Part shown: positions 56,104-64,000 of the stretch, one piece after another | Position numbering within the stretch: position 1 is the first letter of the stretch | Layout: the number at the start of each line of letters is the position of its first letter | Assembly: GCA_029204225.1 (NCBI GenBank) | Contig: CM055095.1 | Span: forward strand, 65,592,625-65,656,624 | Source of the DNA: Diphasiastrum complanatum | Taxonomy: Eukaryota; Streptophyta; Lycopodiopsida; Lycopodiales; Lycopodiaceae | DNA length: 64,000 nt | Reading direction: 5' to 3' | Notes under the pieces: model-generated | Told to the model about the DNA's origin: nothing | The model's database searches: none | Seen by the model: only the letters and a program-made list of their open reading frames with translations | Made by a program: the position numbers and the translations under genes

Positions 56104-56915
56104 TGAGAGTTTCTATCTTTCAAAGCCTTAGCATTTTTCTTTAGTTTTTCCTTTGCTGTTTTTAGTGACTGTGCATTTGAACTATGTTTCGCACAATCTG
56201 CATTTTTGAATTGTTTTGTCGCACAGTGTGCATTTTTGGGTCATGAAGAAAATTAAGCACTAGATCTAAAACACTTAGAAAATAACTCTAACAACTTTTC
56301 CCGACATTGCATTTTTTGCATTTTTACGAAAAAGATGACACTGTCTCTAAATGCCTTAGAAATATTTTTCAGGCCTACCTTCAGGTTCTTTGCTTTTTTT
56401 TTGCCTTTCGGGAAAAAGCGAAGGTGCCCTTGAAAAACAAACACTGCCCTTAAAATCGCGAAAGGGTCTTTAAGCAAAAGACGAAGGTCTACAGTGTGAA
56501 GGAACTGTCCAACGAGCAGAAGGCAGCTAATGCACAAACAGCATGAGAAGGTCAGACAACACGACACGACATGACACAAATTTCTTTGTGACACGAAACT
56601 CTTTGCGCTCCAAAGGACCAAGAAAATCAAACAAGTACCATGTAGTACAGCTTCCTGATCTGATATGATGACGTCAGCAGAAGAGCGTTAGGACGTGCCG
56701 AATCTGTCGCTCTTGTAATCTAAGATTAGTTGTAGATCATTTAATCTCTCTAATCAGAAATGTTACTTTGAATATATGTATTGCTAGATGCATCAAGAAG
56801 AAGACATTCACGGACACAAAGTGAGTGTACAGATTAACAATAGCTAGTTGTATTTTCGTGAGAGAGAACATCTTTCTCATGTCAACGCGCTGATCTGGGA
56901 AACATACAACGCTCA
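56104..56915 (+). repeat. 3' LTR of the gag-less Copia
   Basis: 812 bp, TGAGAGTTTC to CAACGCTCA, preceded by a purine tract (GAGAGGGAGCTGAAGAGA). Confidence 0.88.
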
Positions 56916-56917
56916 AG

Positions 56918-58300
56918 AAATATGTGTCTCTTAATGTGTACTTCATTGAAGCAATGTTAATACCAATTTCATCACCAAAAAGCTCGATGTATTGGTATTT
57001 AAATTTTAAAGTAGTGTTATACCACTCGATTGATCCATGTTCAAGAATAATTCCATATAGATCATTATCAAGAATATGGTCATAACCACTGATTTGTGGA
57101 ATAGAGCATAATTCTAGACAATCAGATTGTACTCCATGATTTAATTACAATTGTAGAAGTTTGCTTGGCTCATAATATACATCCTTATTTTGACCTTCGA
57201 CCTGATCATTACAACTGTCGGTGGACAAGACTTTATCTGGATTTTCAAATTGGTCTTCCTCGAAACCATCAGCTTCGTCAGAAGATTCATGATCTTGTTT
57301 TCCCAAAACATCTCGATCAATATTTGCCATTGGCTTGGAAGTTTTCCCTTGGATTAGAAGGGACGTTGTTTCATAGACATCAACAGTGGTACACAACTCA
57401 AAATTAGTAGTTTGAATATTAGTTGGTTGTTGTGGAATACTTGTCGATTACAAGATAGAGTCAAAAAAAGTGACCATCTTATTTTACATTCTTTTGTTCC
57501 ACTTGTCACTTTACTGATAGTAGGGTCTGCATTATTACTTGATTTTGCATGAATGCTGACCTGCTGTTGTTGAGTTGATGGCGTTAGACTTCCCACATAA
57601 TTGACATAGGGACTGAAAATTGTCGTTCCACTTACCACAGTAATATTCCTTCCCTCAAAATCATTTGTGTCAGCAAATGATGTATCCATCAGAGAAGGAC
57701 CAATCATACTTGTAGTGGCATAGAGAGAACATCCTTCATTTTTGTCAATTCATAAGCATCTTCATAGGCCTCATAATCAGCATTATCATCTTCATTATGG
57801 TTTAAATGTTGTTCTGCACCATGGTGATGTAGTCTTTGAGTTCTTCAAGATCATAGAATTGATGGCATGGGCTTGTACTGATCTTCAATTCCACATTGCA
57901 CCTGTTTTTGCTCATCCCCACTTATCGCTCCAAGCTGATCTTCAATGGTAAATTGGAATTGATTTGAATCTTGATAATCACCATCATTGAACTCTAGCTC
58001 ATCCTAACCATCGAATGGTTCAACTGCTTCATTTGCAGAGCCATCTTCAATGACTAGTTCGGGTTGTTTTTTGTTTTGTTGATCGTTGTTCAGAAATGTT
58101 GTTTTAGTCTTGATACTGATCATCATTAGAAAAATCATCATTATGGTCTCGATACTGATTGGCATCAGCAATGTCATCACCTTGGTCATAATCTTCGATG
58201 TAATCGTCACCTTGATCCTAGTATTCCTCCACATCATTGTCATAATTGTCATTACATTATGACCGATTGTCATAATCTTGTTCATAATCCCAATCCATTA
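56918..58300 (-). pseudogene. Unknown acidic, Asn/Asp/Gln-rich ORF, broken
   Basis: Minus-strand reading from 58285 gives an Asp/Asn/Tyr-rich low-complexity stretch, then E-L-V-I-E-D-G-S-A-N-E-A and, past a TAG at 58004-58006, another acidic run to about 57850. A further block at 57396-56918 (D-R-D-V-L-G-K-Q..., then C-L-E-L-C-S-I-P-Q-I-S-G-Y-D) reads almost without stops up to the 3' end of the Copia, which seems to have landed in it. No domain recognised. It may be a downstream ORF of the Gypsy-like element at 59.5-63.4 kb or an older gene. Confidence 0.35.
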
Positions 58301-59461
58301 GAATTTGTGTGGAATAACTGAATCTTGTAACTGTGGATTGTAATCTTGGGAACAATTTTGAAGTGATATGAAAATCGAATTTAGCAAGGTGCAGTTAAGC
58401 GGCAATAATAGGCATGAGTTTTTTTCGAATAGAGCAAATAAAAATACTTTTGAAAAGGTCAAATTGTGATCTAAATAAGGCTTCTACACTGACAATCTTG
58501 TTGATCTAATGAAGTTTGCTTTTTACGGCACTGAAATCTGAGCTCAAACGGATGAGATATGATAATTTGAAAACATGGTATATAAAATGTAAACAACTTA
58601 GGAAAAAAAAGGGGTCTATGATGCCCTACTACTACGGTTTATACATTTTTACAGCATTTTATTGCCAAATTTGAAGCCTTCCCCTTCCTTGAAGGCACAA
58701 CCTTTATTGGAAGTTGAATATCTAATCTGAAGGTCATCTTTTCGACTTATTGAAGAGCAGAATTCGGGCCTATGAAGAATCTTGAAGGCACATTGTCGAA
58801 TTTCTAAAGACAGAGATGATGCTTTTTAAAGCAATCTATCCAAGACAATATTAAGGAGCTGTCTTTCATTTTTAAGTCTATACCTTTATTGTATACCAAA
58901 GGCCTATGAGAGTTCGAAGGACTAAAATGAACTTCTTCAATGCCAAATTTGATTTGTCCTTAAGCACAATCGAAGGAATTGAATGTCCTCTCATCATCCA
59001 AAATCGAGTTTTCTTTCTCTTCAAAGATATAAGGCAATGCATTTCCTACTTTTTTAAGGGCATCACATTTTTCAAGGGCATTTTGGAAGGGACTAGAAAC
59101 ATTTTCAAAGGCAAATAACCAACAATTAGGGCAGCATAACACCAGCCAACCATCGAGTACTATGCCCAAGCTCTACATCGGTTGTGTATGGTCATTTTCC
59201 ACCATTGAATTCCAGCAGGGCAGCGCTTCACATAGATGCCAAAACAAAGGCAATAAGGGCTAAAAGTGCATCTCTGAAGGGTGCTATGTCATAGCAGTTC
59301 TAGTAGGCACCATGGCATCCTTCCATGCAGGTCAGGTAGCGGCCATTAGCAAACAGCCAAGCAGATTTCCCACAAAGACAGTGGCAGCCAGGCAGTTCCA
59401 AGGCGGTTTTAGAGCAATTCCGAAGGGTTGGTTTTTGCCATCTCAAGGCCAGCACACTAAC
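58301..59461. other. No gene recognised
   Basis: Lies between the acidic ORF and the gag remains; possibly internal sequence of the same retroelement. No supported feature. Confidence 0.45.
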
Positions 59462-61403
59462 CTACCACAAATTTTTCAATGGCTCTATCACGGCTGCTTC
59501 TTTAGAAAATTGTCTATGTTGTATTGGCAGAGTGATATTCTTTGGTTCACTTTCCCAAGCTGTTCCAACATGTTGTACATCATTATATTCTTCAAATCCA
59601 GCACAAAAGAGCGGCTCCTGATGGTCTTCTGATTCTTCTTGAGCTAACTTTTGCGCTAAGACTTCTTTTGCTTTTGGCACCAACTTTAGGAGCTCTCCCA
59701 ATGAAATATTGATCTTGCTAGACAAAATATTCATGAGTAATTCTGTATGCGCTGCTTCTGGTTCCGTCATCTTGAAGGGTTCTTCGTGATGATGTAATTT
59801 ATCATTCATATCCGTACATAAATTTCTTGGAGGCTGCAATGGTGAAGACCAAACTTCAGCTGTTACTGTAGCAGCTTCAAGTTCCTCTTCTTCTTGCAGA
59901 TGCTTAATCCACTGTCTCATATCCTGATATCTTCGTTTTTCTGTATTAAGATTTGGATAAACTTCAGATGACGTTGGTGTATCGTTCAATGGTATAGAAT
60001 CAGCAGGTACTGAATCCACTACTGGTTCTTTTTGCTTTTGTGCTCTGGTCACCACTATCAAAGGTGCACTTGGTTTATTATGAGCTACCGATCCTTGCTT
60101 GATTGTTATCAAATTTACAGGTGCTGTAGCTGGTGGTGGCTTCGGCCTTGCTGGACAGTCTTTATAGCAATGCCCATATCCACAGTCACGATAGAATGGT
60201 ACAAATTTTTCTTTATTTGGGCATTCTGCAACTCTGTGATTTTCTCCACATGCAAAGCATCCAAGTGGTGCTCTGACCCAATTTCTTGAGGCTTGTTGTT
60301 GAGCGGCAGCATAAATGGCATATTGTTCTGAAGATCCATCTTCCTGATCATTACCATAGCTCCATTGCTCAGCACTTCCGTGAGGTTCTGGTTCCATCCA
60401 AATTGGCAAGAGGAGCGGAGTGCTTTGGTGGGGCAGGCAAGGCTAGACGCTTCGGGTATCCAAGAGTTGTCGTAGTCTTGCTGCTGGATTGTCTCCATAC
60501 TGTGGATCTCGATATCCCATCTAGACATACCATTGGTAAATCATCCGAGGGTTGAAGTTGCAAAAGGCAGTCTCATGGTCAAGAGAATTACACAGATGGC
60601 AAATACTGATTTCCATTCGTTTTTTCAATTGAGGGCACTCGTTCACTGTGTGATTTCCTGTACAAACAGAACACCAGACATTTTTCCAGGTAGGAAAAGT
60701 CTTTGCAAACTTCTCAGGTTCCTTGTTTGCTTCTCTGTGGAAATTTTCCAATGCTTTGATGTTCTCATCAACTTGCAACTGCAACTTTTCCATCTGTTTC
60801 TGCTGGGTAGTAGTCTGCCATGCTGTATAAGGCAACATACTGACATTCGGCTCATCATCTGAATCTACATCCTCCTCTCGAATTGCATCGTCCATCGCAT
60901 TTTGCAAAAGTGCGTACTCATTATGGCGTTTCAGTTCACGTCTGATCCATTTAGGTAGACTTGACAAAAACCACATAATCGGCATTTTCATTAGGCTCAC
61001 ATTCAGATCTAAGACGTTTCACCCTTTCGATGTAATCTCGAACCATTTCCCACTTTCCCATTTTAATTTTACTTAAAAGTAGAAAATGGTCTTCCATAAA
61101 CTTCTGCGGTTTGAACCATGTGATAAGGGCTCGTTTAACAACCTCCCAATCTGTACGCCCAGTTTCATCTTGGTTATAGTACCAATCTTGTGCTGCGTCT
61201 GCTAAGGCCATAGGAAACAGCTTAGGTTTATCTTGAGGATAAATCTCACCATAGACCTCACAGGATTCAGCATAGATCTGAAGAAATCGAACTGGATCTG
61301 TTAATCCATTATATTTGGGTAGATCCAATCGGGGTGCTCTTCTAACAATAATTGGATTGACCTCTTGTGGAGCACCTCCAGGAGCAGCTCCAGGGGCAGC
61401 CAT
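59462..61403 (-). pseudogene. Gag with several zinc knuckles, frame-broken
   Basis: Three overlapping frames, 61403-60951, 61000-60521 and 60409-59462, make one gag separated by frame changes. First: M-A-A-P-G... then a retrotransposon gag core (D-A-A-Q-D-W-Y-Y, W-F-K-P-Q-K-F). Second: Cys/His knuckles C-S-V-C-x4-H-x4-C and C-H-L-C-x4-H-x4-C. Third: C-F-A-C-x4-H-x4-C and Y-R-D-C-G-Y-G-H-C-x3-C, then an acidic Glu/Gln-rich tail. Four knuckle-like motifs are more than the one or two usual in plant Gypsy gag. No protease D-T-G/D-S-G seen after it. Confidence 0.85.
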
Positions 61404-62600
61404 TTAGATCAAATTGATAGTGTGATTGGATATAGATTTTTCCAAAAACTATCTCAGATTAGATCTGCTAGCTCTATTCCACTTTTCAAGAATCTGACTC
61501 TATATGATGAAAAACTACCCAAAATTCGATCAATCAATACTTCTCAAAAATGATAAATCTCTCAGAGTCCAATTCAAAATATATCAGATCTGATCCAAAT
61601 TTTGACAGAGACGATCTAGAAAATCAGAAACTAAAAATAGGACTAGCGAAGGTTATCTAGACGAAGGTTGGCTTGGCGAAGATTCAACATTGCTATTTTG
61701 GGATAAAAACTCTCTGAACACTTTTCTGGCAATTTCTTGAGAAATAACCTTCGCCGATTTCTCAGATGGAAGATCTGACACAAATAAAACGATGGACAAC
61801 CGGACGAAGGTTTCTGACACAAGAAAATGCAGTTTTTGTGATCTAGAGAGGGTAAAAATCAAGATATTTTGTGATCTGATCAAGATAAATCTTCGCCGAA
61901 CTCAAAAATAGTATTTTTATATAAATAGAATGTTTTGGAAACTCGGCGAAGGATCTGGTGAAGGATCAAGAGTAATATTGGTAATTTTGCAAAAAAGTGA
62001 CTTTTTTCGCAAAAATATGACAATATGACAACTGATCCTCTGAAAATCTTTCTATTTTTGGTATTATTCTTCGCCAACCTGGCAGTAGATAGATCTGAAT
62101 CACATCTAAGCACAGTGAATTGGGCGAAGGTTCTTTTTCTGTATTTTTTAGGATTTTGATAATTTTTGGTGTTTTTTGGTGGTTTTTCTGATGTTTCTAG
62201 AAATATGCTGGAAATTAATCTTCGCCCTTCAAACTGAAGGTTCCGTAAACAAAATCGAAGGTGTTTGCAACTCGATGAAGGTTTCCTGAAAGAGGGTAAA
62301 AAGTTCTAGCCTCTGATGACGCTTTTTGCCTCTTTTGACCAAATTTGACAGATTTGATCGATTTTTGTTATTTTCTCTAATATCTCAGATCCAAATGGAT
62401 CTTAAGATTAGTGATCTGAATAGCTTTCCTTGTTTAGTAATTAGATTAGATTTCAAACAAGCAAATCCACTCAAAATCTAGCAAAATCAATCCCAAACTA
62501 TCCCTACAATGCAGTTTTAACACTATTCATGCCACGACAAGATGCCTGATGCAAGCTAACCATCAGCCAAACATGCTGCAAACTGAAAAATTGGCGTAGC
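61404..62600 (-). other. Leader of the Gypsy-like element with reiterated TTCGCC motif
   Basis: Counterpart of 9684-10899: CTTCGCCGAA/TTCGGCGAAGG-like motifs recur through about 1.2 kb between primer site and gag. No coding frame. Confidence 0.6.
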
Positions 62601-62618
62601 TCCCCGACAACGGCGCCA
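62601..62618 (-). other. Primer binding site (tRNA-Asp)
   Basis: Reads TGGCGCCGTTGTCGGGGA on the minus strand, complementary to the 3' end of plant tRNA-Asp with one mismatch. Confidence 0.9.
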
Positions 62619-62622
62619 AAAT

Positions 62623-63381
62623 TGTAGTGGGTTTCTTTCCTTGCCTAACCTGAATCCAAGATCTAGTCAATCTAGCATCAAAGAGACGGAGTTAGTTGTC
62701 ACGCGTAGGTTCGTTCCCATGAGAGCGATAGTATAGTTCAGATTTCAACATGAATGGAGGATCTAACACTAACATCCATTAACACTAAGCATTAACACTA
62801 CATCCATTAACCCTACTTCCATTAACCCTAAATCCACAACAATGATAGAAACTTACTCTTCTCTCTCTCCTTTTCTCTCTCACAAAAAGCATAAGAAATA
62901 GCAATCCCAATAATGATCAAATCCGATAATTAGCAAAATCCAAAGAAAGCATGAGAAATGGAGGAGAAGAGAGGAAGAGCAAGGACATTCATCAATCCAT
63001 TTCTAAAGAGAACCAATCAGCTTTATTAAAATGAGGAAATGAACATGAGGAACAACTCGAGTTGGTCCCTTTTTATAGTAGAGAGGAGGACCCTGGCCTT
63101 CAAATCCTATCGGTCTAGTCTTGCCTCTCTTTTTATTCAAATTTAAAAAAGTGTGGGAACCATCAAAATTGGAGGGAAACCCAACTTTATTCACTAACTT
63201 GACATTTAGGCCCTGCGACATTAAAAGTCCCGCAAAATAGGCCTAAAGTCCTTTTATTAACATTCTAATTAATCAAATAACTATGTGATCATTGGGTTGG
63301 ACTTACACACGCAGGGTGCCAAATCCCTCTCACTTATTAAGTAGGGTTAGGGTTGCCTTGGGATCCGCAAACCCTCCAACA
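62623..63381 (-). repeat. LTR of the right Gypsy-like element
   Basis: 759 bp on the minus strand, TGTTGGAGGG to CCCACTACA, matching 8919-9661 with indels. Confidence 0.82.
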
Positions 63382-63815
63382 TTCTCTCTCTCTGAAGCCT
63401 GCGAGCTTGAACATTCTTGAGCATTCTAGCTCACTTCTTAGAGTTGGTTTAGAGATTGTTATTGTGCCACTACTTATCAGCATTGCGCTTAATTCAGACT
63501 TTCATTTTAGCCACTCAGAGATAGTATAGAGTATCGGCTTTGATTCACAACTTATTGTAGTCATTTACTTCTGTTTCGTTTTCATACTATATCAATACTA
63601 TCTTTTATTGCGTTCAGCTTCGTCTCAGAATGTATGCGTTTCTGTAGTTCTTCGTGACTAATTATGTCTTGTGATTCGCGACTAATTATTTGTCTAGTGT
63701 AAGATAGTTTATTCCGTTGCACACGAAAAGTTTTCTTTCTAGACGTTCAAATTATTTTTATTCGAGTTCGTTTCTTTTCGAGTTCGACCTATCTTTTACA
63801 CACCTCTTTATGACA
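63382..63815 (+). repeat. Copia LTR, 3' part
   Basis: AT-rich sequence ending ...TTTATGACA immediately before a TGGTATCAGAG primer site, as expected for the end of a Copia LTR. Its 5' boundary is lost or hidden by the adjacent Gypsy-like LTR. Confidence 0.55.
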
Positions 63816-63827
63816 TGGTATCAGAGA
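63816..63827 (+). other. Primer binding site (tRNA-iMet), followed by similar motifs
   Basis: TGGTATCAGAGA follows the LTR end. Variants recur at about 63860 (TGGTATCAGAGC), 63879, 63930 and 63967. The internal region of the element continues beyond the window. Confidence 0.75.
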
Positions 63828-64000
63828 GGTATCACTACTTCTTTATCTGATACCAACATGGTATCAGAGCTTCTATCATAGTATCAGTGCTAGATCACTA
63901 TTTTCTTTATTTGAACCGTCATAGTATCAGACTTGTGATCTCTATCAGGAACTAATACTATTTCGATATCAGAGCGAAAGCTCTAATACTTGATATCTTT

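Larger units (their letters stand above)
52352..56915 (+). mobile_element. Copia element lacking gag and protease
   Basis: Two related LTRs flank a pol region in Copia order. LTR ends are TGAG...CTCA in the 3' copy and TAAG...CTCA in the 5' copy. No initiator-Met primer site follows the 5' LTR, and pol begins within about 100 bp of it, so primer site, gag and protease were deleted. LTRs differ by many substitutions and indels, so it is old. The putative 5-bp target duplications (TAAAC / AGAAA) do not match. Confidence 0.88.
59462..63381 (-). mobile_element. Gypsy-like LTR element, 5' half (minus strand)
   Basis: LTR (63381-62623), tRNA-Asp primer site, leader, and gag. No protease/RT/integrase was found downstream within the window, and the 3' LTR was not found. 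Inverted relative to its partial copy at 8919-11040. It seems to have inserted next to, or into, a Copia LTR ending at 63815. Confidence 0.82.

Noticed and set aside
62760-62835. CCATTAACCCTAAA-like repeats resembling telomere DNA
   Set aside because: Irregular and inside an LTR; the left copy has a diverged version. Not a telomere array.

Overview
The window reads as nuclear DNA of a land plant with a large, transposon-filled genome. The evidence is GT-AG introns up to 16 kb long, Copia and Gypsy LTR retrotransposons with plant-type tRNA primer sites, hAT and LINE elements, long (TC)n tracts, and one conserved plant housekeeping gene. A fern or other early-diverging vascular plant is my best guess, from intron length, repeat style and divergence of the gene from its flowering-plant relatives. 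That is an inference.

The only gene that looks intact is an M1-family aminopeptidase (APM1 / puromycin-sensitive type) on the minus strand, 48764 to 21227. I reconstructed it by hand as 19 exons with matching phases, giving 940 codons including the stop. It has the GAMEN exopeptidase motif, the HEXXH-X18-E zinc site and the catalytic Tyr. It also has a hydrophobic, Ala-rich N-terminus followed by basic residues, and one GC-AG intron. Intron 10 is about 16 kb and packed with mobile elements. Its upstream region carries two perfect G-box palindromes and a three-copy tandem repeat of about 71 bp.

Layout. 1-8.9 kb: a (TC)n(AC)n microsatellite split by an intact Copia element (740-6600) whose two 653-bp LTRs look identical, then unassigned DNA. 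8.9-11.0 kb: the 5' part of a Gypsy-like element with a tRNA-Asp primer site. 11.1-18.4 kb: a decayed cluster with a Ulp1-protease-like ORF, a broken histone H3-like gene, an unknown plus-strand gene and a multi-exon transposase-like gene. 18.5-21.2 kb: a 31-bp tandem repeat and a Copia RT fragment. 21.2-48.8 kb: APM1. Intron 10 holds Copia debris (28.0-32.5), two LINE copies (32.8-36.0), and a Gypsy gag (36.1-42.3) split by a hAT transposon (37393-42215, 8-bp target duplication). Next to these lies a 637-bp element carrying what looks like a captured ABCB-transporter exon. Introns 5 and 13 hold shorter relatives of the hAT. 52.4-56.9 kb: a Copia element without gag/protease. 56.9-63.4 kb: an acidic unknown ORF and a second Gypsy-like element on the minus strand with a broken multi-zinc-knuckle gag. 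63.4-64.0 kb: a Copia LTR end with a repeated primer-site motif.

Most in-frame stops I checked in the broken ORFs are TAG, several where CAG (Gln) is expected. This fits decay of methylated CHG cytosines in silenced repeats. The best leads are the captured ABCB exon, the autonomous/non-autonomous hAT set inside one gene, and the Ulp1-like/H3-like/transposase-like cluster at 11-18 kb.
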